Shown here in pieces: positions 23,473-34,020 of a stretch of 64,000 nt of DNA. The notes below the pieces were generated by a model. That model ran no database searches, had not been told where the DNA came from, and saw nothing but the letters and a program-made list of their open reading frames with translations. The position numbers and the translations under genes are program-made. The DNA lies in the NCBI RefSeq assembly GCF_016801865.2, contig NC_068937.1, positions 30,991,970 through 31,055,969 on the forward strand, in the 5' to 3' direction. The first letter of the stretch is position 1, and every line of letters starts with the position of its first letter. Origin of the DNA: Culex pipiens pallens. Taxonomy: Eukaryota; Arthropoda; Insecta; Diptera; Culicidae.

Positions 23473-24710
23473 TAGAGCGTCCAATTTCCCGTCCCGGGAA
23501 AAAAATTCCCGGGAATTCCCGGGATTTCCCGAAAAAAAATATTTCCCGTTTCCCGGGAAATTTCCCGGGAATTCCCGAAATTCAAGCGGAAGTAAACATT
23601 TTCCTAATTTTTTGGAACCATTTTTTTGAAAATACTCTGAAAAAATAATAAATGAGCAAACTCAACATGATTTTGTTCAATTAAATGTATTGTTTGGTTT
23701 ATAAATAGTTTATCAGATTATCAGAAATTATGATATCAGGATTTATTTCTGATAATATTAATTTCTGAAGCAACTGAGAATAGATCTTGCCTAATGAGTA
23801 TTAAATTATTACAATTAGGTAAGCTTTAACATCAATCTGTATTTCATCAAAACAATATTAACTTCTTACCTCCAAATTAAAATTGAGTTTTTTTTTACGT
23901 TTATGTTTACCATGATCAAATGAGATGAAAATCGGATTGGTGCAAAAAGAATTAATTTAATTGGTTAAATACCTAGTATTAAGAAAATTACAATTTGAAG
24001 TAAAAGAATTATGGAGCACTGGTGCAACTACAGGTGTTAGAGGGTTAAAAGTGAAAAAAATTAGTTTTTTTCTGGAATGATATTAATTTAGCGTAGAATC
24101 TAAATCATGTTGCATAATAATAATAAAAAATCATTGAAAAATTACTTTCTATTGTTTAAGAGGTTCTCAAAAAATGCAAAAATATATTTAAAGCTTGCTT
24201 CAAATATTTGAAAACATTGGGTTGTTTGGAGTAAAACCAACACTAAAAAGCTTTACCATTTGTTCAAGAGCTGAAACCAGTATTTGTCATGGAAAACATA
24301 ATTTCTGCATGTTTATTTTATCTCATTTCAACAACCTTGTCACAGAGGCAAGTTTAAAAGACATTTTATGATTGTGGATTATGGATTCATTTTGCTCACA
24401 GTTTCTCATCAAAAAATACCTGAGATATTTTTTGAATTATTGTACGATTAGAGCTTTTAAAATTACAAAAAAAAATGCATTTTCTTGTAGTTAAATGATT
24501 TTTTACATGCAGTCAAGCTGTTAATTGATCTTCACACTTATTTAAACCATCAATGTTGATGTCCTATACAATTTTGTTGCATAATATTAATTAAAACCAA
24601 GATCATAACAATTTTCAATAAATTTAAAATTTCCCGGGAATTCCCGGGAAATTGGCTGAAAATTTCCCGTTTCCCGGGAATTTTGTAACCCCGGGAAATT
24701 GGACGCTCTA
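23473..24710. mobile_element. hAT-type element with CCCGGGAA-rich ends (copy 1)
   Basis: The termini are TAGAGCGTCCAATTTCCCG and CGGGAAATTGGACGCTCTA. A perfect 8-base duplication GTATGTTC flanks them (23465-23472, 24711-24718). Subterminal regions are packed with the palindromic word TTCCCGGGAA. The 1.2-kb body is AT-rich with no transposase. A diverged relative, also with an 8-base duplication, is at 47324-48824. Confidence 0.93.
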
Positions 24711-24799
24711 GTATGTTCTCCACAATTTGGCAACTATTTTCGCGATTTTTAAAATTTATTCTTTGTTTTGGATGAAACTTGACTATTTCCAAAGAAGAA

Positions 24800-24950
24800 A
24801 TTTTGCATCATTAGTTTGTCCATATAAGTCTCCATATAGTTTTGGGGACTGGCATTACAACATGGGTTTGTAAATGTATAAATTTATGCACCTTGAGAAC
24901 GGATTTTCTGATCGATTTGGTGTCTTCGGCAAAGTTGTAGGTTATGATTA
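24800..24950 (+). repeat. Dispersed repeat (GGTGTCTTCGGCAAAG family)
   Basis: It contains TGATCGATTTGGTGTCTTCGG near 24910 with a TTTGTCCATATAAG word about 90 bases upstream. The same pairing of words occurs near 3230-3345 and 41310-41400. Confidence 0.55.
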
Positions 24951-25164
24951 GGAATTTTCGGAAAAATAGGTACATGAAAAAAAAATCCCATTTATTTATT
25001 TGACTTTTTATCATTAAAATCCCAAAATACGTATTTATTTTTAATTTTCGATTTTTTCTGATATATTTTATTGGACATCTTCCGAGTGTGCGATGGTGCA
25101 AAATCTGGTTTTGGAGATATCATCTTATAAAAAAAAATTTTTGGGAGTATTGAAAACCTGGATA

Positions 25165-26184
25165 GGGTATTTGTCCCTATTTTGGACCTAGTACCTATTT
25201 TGGGTCTACCAAACTTAATTCAACGAAATTTCACAAGTATTTCACCAAACCTGGCAGGAATCTGCCACTTGATAATGATACGTGCAGTCATTATCTACAT
25301 TTTGGTGGGCAAGAATAATTTACTTTTTCCTTCACTTTTTTCTTGGCAAATCGCTAATTGCCCATTAGAGCGAAAATTTTCACCACTTTTGCTTACCGCT
25401 TGTTGACACTCAGCGCCCAGCTTTCATCGCTCAGCACACGAATGAGAGCCGTCTTCCGAATCTCCAACCACCGGCTTTTTTTTATGTTGGTTGCACAATC
25501 CCGTTAAAAAAAACAATCTTCAAACTGCCACCAAATCACTAAAATAACTGATTAATAACTTCGTCCATTTCGGAGAGAATGGCTTTTTATTCAGTCCATT
25601 TGACACTTCTACAAATTGTGACAGTGTGTGTGCGCTTTTCACAATTTACAGTGTTTCTTGCACATTACGGGCTTGTTGTTTGGCTACGTAACAAATGTTT
25701 TATTATGTTTAAAACTCGTAAAGAATGATATAAATCATGTCCAAGCTAATTATACACGTGATGCAAGTAAAATCAATCGTTCTAATGTTGATTTGTGGCT
25801 TGAAACATCACAATGATTGAGCATGTTTGCCGACCGAATTTGTGCGGCTGTACTGTACGAGCTGGGGCTGAACCGTACGTCAAAAAAGTTCGCCACTTGC
25901 TTCGAGATTTCAACCAATCAGAAGGTAGGCCAAAAATATGTACAAAGAAGGTCGTATGCTAGAAGCAAAATCCCCAAAATTGGGACAAAAAATGTTTCAG
26001 TTTCTTGGGCTTAAACAGAAATATAATGTTTTTTTGGTCAAAAATGTGATTAAGTAAGAGCATTAGCATTAAAAAACCAACTTATTCATGTAACAAAAGC
26101 AAGGCTGCCTATGGCAGCCTTTGAGGAGTACATCAAATAAAAAGTGCGCTCGGCTTAGTAGGCCAAAAATAGGGACAAATACCC
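25165..26184. mobile_element. TA-flanked MITE (Tc1/mariner-like ends)
   Basis: The inverted repeats GGGTATTTGTCCCTATTTTGG and CCAAAAATAGGGACAAATACCC extend for ~28 bases with few mismatches, and a TA dinucleotide flanks both ends. The 1.02-kb interior contains GC-richer sequence and open frames of 62-74 codons that match nothing recognisable. The TA duplication suggests mobilisation by a Tc1/mariner-type transposase, which is not encoded here. Confidence 0.82.
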
Positions 26185-26370
26185 TAGATGAATTGCTAGA
26201 AAAATTTATTTTAAAGCAAAATGAAATATTTAATCAAAAAGTACATCACATTAAAAAAAGATTTTTTTGAGACGTATGTTTCGAGCCAAATAGATATGCA
26301 ACAATTAAAATGACAACATTTGTAGGTACTTAGATGGTGATTTTTGCAGTAAAGTTTAAATTATGTTTCA

Positions 26371-26889
26371 TTAACCTTCCTAAGGTGTTAGGGTCTATAT
26401 GACCCAGACGGCTTATAAAATGTGCTGTAACTTTTATTCATTCTTACTTACAGACTTGAAACTTTCTGACTTTTCCTAACTTTGTAAAATAAACATTTTG
26501 CAACCGGAAGCAACCTCCAGCGCCACCTAGAAAGGGCGCTACAAAAAAACTTAAAACTTACGTTAAAGGTGTTAAGGGGTCTATATGACCCCGGAATTGT
26601 AAATGCTGGCAAAAATCCCGATTTTCGTTCTTTTGGACGCAAATGAAAGGTATGGATGTCTAGAAAGGCACCTGTGCTATGCGGACCCGATTTGGCCACT
26701 TTGGTTCCTGGGAATCGATTCCAAAGGAACAAATTTTCCGGCAAACCGGCTTTCATAAGTTTTATTAGATTTAGCTATGGATTAATGCATAATAAACTAT
26801 AAATAATCTCTAAAAATACGAGTCATACGCTCCGGAACAGGTTGCATGCCATTTGGATCATATCTGGCCACTCTGGAACCGGTATACCA
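26371..26889 (+). repeat. TTAA-started repeat with GTCTATATGACCC motifs
   Basis: It starts TTAACCTTCCTAAGG. The word GGGTCTATATGACCC appears twice, near 26390 and 26572, in similar contexts. The right end is cut by the truncated ATAAC element. No gene; the 102-codon minus-strand frame lies wholly in this repeat. Confidence 0.55.
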
Positions 26890-27052
26890 ATATCAGACTA
26901 ATAACAAATTTGGTTATGATAACATAAACTGTTATTAAGCACTTATGCAAAAATGGATTTTGCAAGAATTTTTATAACATTTTTTGTTATTTTAACAGTA
27001 TTTCTTATTGAAATGGCATGAATTTTGTTATTACCGTCTGCCCAGGATGGCA
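26890..27052 (-). mobile_element. ATAAC-rich MITE, truncated copy
   Basis: It ends CCGTCTGCCCAGG and aligns with one half of the intact copy. The other half is missing. It stands about 25 bases from the intact copy at 27079, in the opposite orientation. Confidence 0.75.
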
Positions 27053-27078
27053 GTTTCGACAAAAAAAATCACTACATT

Positions 27079-27510
27079 CCCGAACAGACGGTAAAAACTA
27101 AATTCATGCCATTTCAATAACAAATACTGTTAAAATAACAGAAAGTGTTATGGATCTTCTTACAAAATCCATTTTAGCATAAGAGTTGAATAACAGTTTA
27201 TGTTATCATAACAAAATTTGTTATTGGTTAAAAGCCAAAACATCTTTGAAATAACATTTTTTGTTATAAAAGAATACCTCCAACTGTTATTGGGATGATC
27301 GGATTAGTTGTTAAAATAACAAAAAATAATAACAATGATTTGTTCGTAGAATAACGCAAAATGTTATTACTCTGTTATTACAATAACAATCCAATAACAA
27401 AAAAATCATAACGGTGAATAACAAATCTTGTTATAAATAACAATCGTTATTGGCCTAGTATTTTCAAATAACAAAAAATGTTATTCCCACGTTATTTCCG
27501 TCTGCTCGGG
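27079..27510. mobile_element. ATAAC-rich MITE, intact copy (432 bases)
   Basis: The clean ends CCCGAACAGACGG and CCGTCTGCTCGGG enclose alternating ATAAC and GTTAT words, many forming small palindromes such as CAAAATTTGTTATT. TT flanks both ends. This is the best reference copy for the family (others at 7635, 19851 and 26890). No coding capacity; superfamily unassigned. Confidence 0.9.
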
Positions 27511-28039
27511 TTGACCCAGAGATAAATTGGCCAAATAGGATTAAATTTGAATGGCGATCTGTTAACATAAAGTATACAAAAATGTAGAAAGAAATAGGTT
27601 GACGAATTTTGTTGTCAAGACATTTCGTGGTGAAGTAACTTTAAAAAAAATAATTCTTTCCTTTATTCAGCGACTTTTTAGAAAATAACTCAAAACTCTA
27701 CCCGTAACCAAACAGCAACTAATTAAAGCTCGCCACCGATTGTCGTCATCGTGCACGAATTTATCACGCAATGCAAGGCCAACTTTTGGGCCAAACCTCT
27801 TCCTATACGCTCTTCCTCGTTTGGTTGAACGCGTAATCTGTGTCTGGACCCGGTGGACCATGACGGCACGGCAACCGGCCCAAATAGTCAGGCTTGCATT
27901 TTTAAACGTGTAATTTGAAGAGCTGCCACACGCCAAGTGTGACAAAATAGAAGCCACCGGTTGGTTGAGCTGATCTAAGATTGTTGAGCTTTTTACTTGA
28001 GCTGTAAAGTTTTTCTTGTATTTTCAGGGAAATATACTC
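27511..28039. other. Unannotated DNA
   Basis: A 96-codon frame on the minus strand (27957-27667) has only a GTG start and no family features. Nothing else is seen. Confidence 0.45.
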
Positions 28040-28590
28040 ATTTTAAGCCTAAAACCAAGTACACCAAGGAATAGAGCAACTTTTTGTGAACAATTCTGTT
28101 TATTTTCACTTTTACTAAAAGTTATTCTATTCCTTTTACAAGCATTTAAAAAATATCCCCAAATGTATTCTAATCAGACGATAATGCATTGGGCCACGCC
28201 CATTTCCCTATTTTCAGCTTAGTTCTTTTTTTTCTTCCAGCGCTCTTTTGAGTCTGCTTAGTGCTGCCAATTGTGATGAAATTTTAAGCGAACACTCACG
28301 AAAAGTAGCATTTATAGAGAAAGTTTCCTGGCATCACTGGCTCGCTCCAACAGGCGCTGCTGGTGGTTTTGGTGGCCACCCTTTGTTTTACATTTGCCTT
28401 CGCTTCTCGCTCGGTTTTCTTCAGCCTTCGATTGGAATGGGTCGTCAAAAGTCTAACGTCAAAAGGCTTGGCGCGTTTGTTTTTTTGATGGCGCTTGCTT
28501 ATTATTTACATGTTTTGGGATTATTTTTCAAGTGAGTGACTAAGTAATGGTCAAAAGAACATGTTGCCGGCAGTTGGAAGCAATTTCATT
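28040..28590 (+). repeat. Dispersed repeat shared with 35010-35440
   Basis: Both loci contain GGCATCACTGGCTC, GCGCTGCTGGTGGT, TTTGCCTTCGCT and AAAAGAACATGTTGCCGG in the same order with similar spacing. Apparent frames in it (for example 28248-28535) are shared by the two copies but carry no motif, so it is treated as a repeat rather than a gene family. Confidence 0.7.
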
Positions 28591-29149
28591 TCTTAAGCGC
28601 TTTGAAAACGTTAGCGCAAGTGAAAAGATATTGATGGCGACTTTCGTTAAGCAGTTAATGTTAATGCAGTTGCGTGTAAATGTGTGTGCATTAAATTTGA
28701 TCTTTTTGGCCAGTAAGTGCCAAAAATTTGCGTGCTTACTCAAGGCGGTGCTGTTGCTGGTAAGTTGACAGCCGAAATAGTATTTTTGGAGCTTTAATCG
28801 AGCATCAAACTCGCCATATGACGAAGATATGTGTTTGATTAAAAAAGGTTTATTTACCGTATTAGCGAACTTGAAATTTCATTTTTAACCAGTGATTTTT
28901 TCACCGATGAAAGTGAAAATATTATTTTTTCTGTAGTAAACAATTTTCACTCACAAAAACTTGAAAACTTGCAGAATTTTCAAAACGATTAAATGTTTTT
29001 GCTAAAAAAAAATGCCGATATGACAACATTTAAGTTGAAACAACATCGATTTAAGCTGAGTCATTGCATGAATCAACGATTTGTGAACTTATTTTGAATT
29101 TCCTCAAGTTCCTCAAAAGTTAGGTTAATACTGTTCTGTTAGTACTCGG
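28591..29149. other. AT-rich DNA, no gene seen
   Basis: No supported feature. Confidence 0.5.
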
Positions 29150-30310
29150 TAAGGAAGCAAAGCAAACCAAACAAGGTCAAGCCAAATGCGTGTCACAGGG
29201 TCAAACTAGAAAGGTGCCAATTTGCCTCGTCAAATTGTCTATTTTGACAGCACGGTCCAATAAACATTCCTGCGGTGGTGCTGTCAGTCACGGACCTCCA
29301 CCGTGATGATGCGCCCACCATATTGATTGGGGCATTTCGTCGCGTTCCAGCTCATTAATAAAATTGGTGAAAACCTTTCCCGCATCGGAAAGAGCACTTT
29401 CAAAATATGACTACCCCTTTCATGTCCCCGTTTAATAATAATTTCACGTAAAATTGTGCAGGTCATTGACGGCCCCGAGGGTGGATGTGGCCACCGGGAG
29501 GCAAATGGAGCAAACACCGAGAAAAAATAATGAAGGAAACAAGAAGCAGTTTTTAGACCCAACGACGATGACCGTAAAAAGTAACTACCTGGTGGTGGGC
29601 CAGTAATTGTCATATTTGTATGAGGTCCAATGATGACGGGCGTTGAATGCCTTGGCCGTGGACCATGAAATGGGCCCATCCGGCCAACAAAAAAGCGTTT
29701 CCTCAAATATTGGTTTGTGAACGGACGGGGCTTGGGATGTTATTAGGTGCTGATTTAGGAAAAAAAATTGATAAATATTCCTTAGGTAATATTTTTTTTA
29801 ATTATCGTAAAGTTTCACCAGGTGGGGAACTCCTTTTACTTCTTTAAAAAAGACTTGTCTAATATTTAATTGTAGCCATAGAGCCCTCGGTCTAATTTCG
29901 GGATCGATCCTGATTTTCAGTTCAAAGTTCAGAAATCACGAACGAATTTTTGTCGACTGGAGCGCGCAACCATTCGCGAGCGAACACGACACGCTGGCTG
30001 CTAGCGGCTTGCTCAATCGCTTCAATCAGCGAAACAAATACTTCGTGAATTTCTTTTCCTACTCCGTCCGTCAACCCGAGTCACACACAAATATGCTCAG
30101 AGAGGAGAGAGTCTAAAAAATGTCTAGCGCGGCGCTCACTTGGCCAGCACTGCCACAGTTTTCCGCCAATTAAAAAAAAAATGTATCTTTAACGTTGTAT
30201 AAACAACGAAATTGCAAAATATAATTGATATCATTGATTTTAAGCAATTTGATGAGAGGGAGAGCAAAGAGAGAGTGTTCAGAAGCGATTGGTGTTGAAG
30301 TGACAAATGG
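29150..30310. other. Unique GC-richer island with exon-like segment
   Basis: No repeats detected. On the minus strand, 29739-29589 is open and ends at a donor (CCACCACCAG/GTAGTTAC), encoding a proline-rich segment with RPRHSTPVIIG and MTITGPPP. The upstream acceptor is weak. From 29930 to 30120 the sequence is CpG-rich and promoter-like. Treated as a possible exon only. Confidence 0.25.
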
Positions 30311-30483
30311 TACACGCTAACCATTCGATCTCAATTTTTGAGAAAAAACGTCGCAAAAACGAGATCGATTCTGCCAACTCAATTTTTGCGATCTGTTTCT
30401 TTTGTTTACATTCGCAATTTTGAGTTGGCAAGAGCGAACTCAGCGTTGAGATGACTGTTAGCGGTTTTCTTCTGCAGTTTGTC

Positions 30484-31085
30484 AGTGGTCGCTGTCAAGA
30501 TCAAACCGCGTGGAAGTTTCGTCCTTGTTTATCAGAGAAATTTGTGAAATTGCGTGAATTAGTAGTCTGAAAATTGTACAGGTAAGCGATGAGCAAGTTT
30601 ATATTAGTTTTCCTTTTTAGAAATATAAGTAAAAAGTTGTTTCTTGGGCAGCAAAGATTGTTTTAGATATTATTTTATAAAGTGAGGTTAGGTTTAGATT
30701 TTATCTGTCTTTTTTCCTCTGCCAGCTTTCCAGCTCGTCCTCCCGGCAGCGGTTTGTGCGCGTCCCAGCCAGTCCGTGTTTCGGCAACTCGTCCTCGTTC
30801 CGGAGGGTGTGAAAGTCTCCCTCCCGGTTGTCCCAGTAGCGGCCCGCGTTTCGGCACCCAATCACGTTCCGGAAGGTTGTTTTCGCAGCAGTGATTTGTG
30901 CGCGTCCCAGCAGCGGCCCCGTTCCGGAGGGTCGTCCTTTCGGCAGCTGCCCGCGTTTCAGCAACTCGACCGTGTTCCTTGGGGTCCGCTCTGTCCTCCC
31001 GGAAGTAGACTTGTCAAATATTTCATATTTCTTTCATGTAAAATAGTAAAAAAATATCTTAAAATAAAGAGAAACTTTTCAATTT
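30484..31085 (+). ncRNA. Possible spliced non-coding transcript
   Basis: An initiator-like TCAGTG (A at 30484) is followed by a donor ATTGTACAG/GTAAGCG near 30581. A strong acceptor (TTTTTTCCTCTGCCAG, ending near 30734) follows, and then a poly(A) signal AATAAA at 31063-31068. The second exon is GC-rich and built of imperfect repeats (TTTGTGCGCGTCCCAGC twice, GTTCCGGAGGGT twice). Neither exon contains an ATG before about 31036, so any product would be non-coding. This is inferred from signal order only; no expression evidence is available. Confidence 0.3.
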
Positions 31086-32030
31086 TCATTTATTCTACCA
31101 CATACAACAGACGTTTGGGCTCGATTCTTCCCTTGTGTAAATCATTGCTACAGTTTTTTTAGTTGTGCCAATCCGTTTGTGGCGCTTCAGTCGCTTTGTC
31201 CTGACACATTTCCCGCTGTCAAAATATCGCATTCCGCCTACTGTCATTTTCCATTTTGTTTGTTTTCAACGTTTGTAATCGTTTGTTCTGGATGAAAAGT
31301 TGATTTCGGTCGATTTCAACCAAATCTCTCGCGCTTGCAGCTGCTTGACAAATGTGAGGCAACCTAAGTGGCCAACCTGGTTCCTGAACCGATTTTAGCC
31401 CCGACGGATTGCCGATTGTGTTCCTTGTCAGCATGATTCGCAAAATGACCTCTATGACGGGGCTACGCTTCTTGAACCTGGTGCCACTCATGGAAGAGGA
31501 TGGGAAGGGGAAGGTGTGGGGGTGTTTGAGGATCGCTTGCACTGGAAATCCGATGGGGGAAACTGACGCGCCGGGGAGAACATTCAAGATTTAGGCCTTT
31601 GGTATGGCGATTAGGGTTCGCCGGAAGTGGCGGCACTTGAAGGTGGGGTGGGTTTCGAGGGCGTTGAGGGGTTGGTGTCTTGGAGGTGAGGGTTGAAGTG
31701 ATCGTGGTAGCTGGTTTGTCGGTTCCGGAGATAATCTTCGGAATGCGGTCGTTTGGGGTCAAAACGTTTACGGGGTTGGCCGTGATAATAGCTCTTGCTG
31801 ACGGCGCCGATGGCTTCCAGACTTTATCGGAACCAGTTCCGGATTGTTTCGTTTCTGGTTCCGGATCTTTTCTCCTCCAAGAAACGCTTGCCCATCCTCC
31901 CGATTTCCACCGGGTCTCCTCCTCCTTTTTGCTCTCCTCTGTTGGTTTTGTTTATAAACACAACCAGCGGCCTTGGTTGCTGTGTTTATAAAAGCATCAA
32001 ACTAGACTATTTTTTTGATATCGATAATTA

Positions 32031-32989
32031 GGGTAGGGTAGTCATCAATGAGACACTTTTAGTTTTTAACTTTCAACGATTTTTGTATTTTTTTTTCATC
32101 AGCATGTTGTAATGAGCTTTTTGTTGCATTTTCTTTCTTTTAATGTGTTCTAACATTGACCAAAATATGAGATCGATCCGATTTCTACAGCCAGAGCTAT
32201 CCAACTGTCTCATTGTAGACGCATTGTAGACGCACTTGGCAGGAACAATGAGACAGGTGGGGAACAATGAGACACTTTACGAAAATCAATACTTTTCTAG
32301 TAAAACATCATGTTTTTGTATTGTTCCATTGCAGGTGACTTACCTTGAACATTTTAAAGCAATTTTGCCAACTTGAAGCTTTCATTAACAAAAGTTATAC
32401 TAAAAATTATTTAAATTTAGTAAAATCCATTTATTTATACCATATAACCACAGAGTACTCTGTGATATAACTTTATATGTTTGGCTAAATCAAGTCAAAA
32501 CTCAATAAATATGCCAAAAATCACTTCCGATTCATGTTTTGAAGGATTTCCCTAGATTTTGAAAAGTTTAATGAAGAAAAATCAAAGTGTCTCATTGTTA
32601 CCCATAGGCTGGAAAGAGTGGGGAACAATGAGACAGCCCTGGATTCTGGGTATATTCTTAATTTTGGTCAATTCTAATGAAAAGCCATTGTAGCCCAACT
32701 CTTGCCCTATGAAATGACGAAAGAAATTTGGAGAAATTTTAGTTTTTGTATTATTGGCAGAATATAAGCGAAAATGTAATTTTCAGTCATAATTTACTTT
32801 TACACCCCAAAATCAAACATTTATGAATAACTTTGCAAGGGAGCGTCCATAACCAAAGCCACTATTATAGCAGACGTGTATCCAGTAGATACACCTTTCC
32901 CCAAAATATGAGCCTGATTGGTTGAAACTACGACTTGTGAGAGCCATTTTATCATTGTTCCCCGTGTCTCATTGATGACTACTCTACCC
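32031..32989. mobile_element. Nested MITE with AATGAGACA repeats
   Basis: The ends GGGTAGGGTAGTCATCAATG and CATTGATGACTACTCTACCC are inverted repeats. The 959-base interior repeats the word GGGGAACAATGAGACA several times (near 32260, 32620 and, inverted, 32950). Flanks are TA (left) and AA (right), compatible with a decayed TA duplication. It sits inside the element at 30313-33500. Confidence 0.8.
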
Positions 32990-33500
32990 AACATGAAAAA
33001 AAACATCTATGTGCTCGTAAAGCGTGTTAATTAACAATTAAAGTAGATTTACTATAGCATAAAAACATAATCGTTACCTGTTTACATTTATTTCGAAAAA
33101 TTGAAATAATATATTTTTAAAATATTTCTGGGTGATGCATTTTCAAACACACCTTCTCAGAAAACCATCATGGCTGCTTTAGAGAGTGGCAATAGGCTAA
33201 CAGATGGCGCTAGTTGATTAGCAGGATGCGGCTGCCATGTTTTTACACACGAATTTCAAATTATTTTGTTCTAGCCGCTACGTCTGTTGTCTGTGATTCT
33301 ACATTATTTGATCGGAAAATACCTTCCGGAACCGATTTCCGCATTCCCGGCAATTTCCACCCTACCCAACCCATCTCAACGTTGATATCGCCTTCTGGAT
33401 CTCAAAAATGATATCAAGTTGCTCATCTCAACGTTGAGTGGTTTCACTTTTAGCCAGTTTGCGACATCCATCTCAAAATTGAGATCGTCTGGTTAGCGTG

Positions 33501-34020
33501 TAGGAAACGGTCAGAGCAGTTTTTCGTCGCGCTAGATTTGTGCTCGCACTTTTTTTTAGCAATCAGGACCCTTTTGAGCAGGCAGAATTTGGAATTTTTT
33601 TGTCAGTACCAACTCCAGAGTGACGGTTCCTACACTTGGAATGACCAAACAACCTAATTTAATACTCAAGCCGGAACAGAAAGTTTTTTTCGTCGATTTT
33701 CCAAGAAATACGAAATAGAAACGAAAATTACTAGCCCAATATTTTTTTCGTAGAAATCTCCTTACCAAATAAGGTCTCCTAATTTGGAGGAGAAAATAAA
33801 CAACCCACAGACCTTGGCGGTCTCTTACCATACAAACCCCAAAGAGGTAACCACGCTTATTACTACACCACCAACACCGGGAGAGCTCATGTTCAAGTAA
33901 TTTGTTTGCACAAATTATTAGATCATAAAGGAAATGGTATTTGTAATCAAAATTGATGAGTCATCATTTACCGTCCTCCATTCTACCAGAAAAAGTAGTA
34001 TCGCTTAACTCGTGCTCAGG
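33501..34020. other. Upstream region of the 34021 gene
   Basis: No repeat ends and no exon. An initiator-like TCATTT lies at 33964-33969, without a TATA box at the expected distance. The minus-strand frame at 33831-33556 has no supporting features. Confidence 0.4.

Larger units (their letters stand above)
30313..33500. mobile_element. Large TA-flanked element with GC-rich cargo
   Basis: The ends CACGCTAACC..CGATCTCAATTTTTGAG (left) and CTCAAAATTGAGATCG..GGTTAGCGTG (right) are inverted over about 50 bases, with TA on both outer sides. CTCAACGTTGAG-type palindromic words repeat near both ends. The 3.2-kb interior holds GC-rich DNA (30720-31010 and 31200-31950), an apparent spliced transcription unit (30484-31068) and a nested element (32031-32989). 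No transposase frame was recognised. Two solo terminal elements flanking host DNA is the alternative reading. Confidence 0.65.

Noticed and set aside
27667..27957. 96-codon minus-strand frame
   Set aside because: It starts only at GTG and has no splice or promoter signals nearby.
29284..29706. 140-codon continuous minus-strand gene
   Set aside because: It runs straight through a consensus donor and changes composition afterwards. Only the part before the donor is exon-like.
31219..31762. Proline-rich minus-strand frames inside the large TA element
   Set aside because: They overlap in different frames, lack a convincing start and splice context, and lie in transposon cargo. Not strong enough to call.
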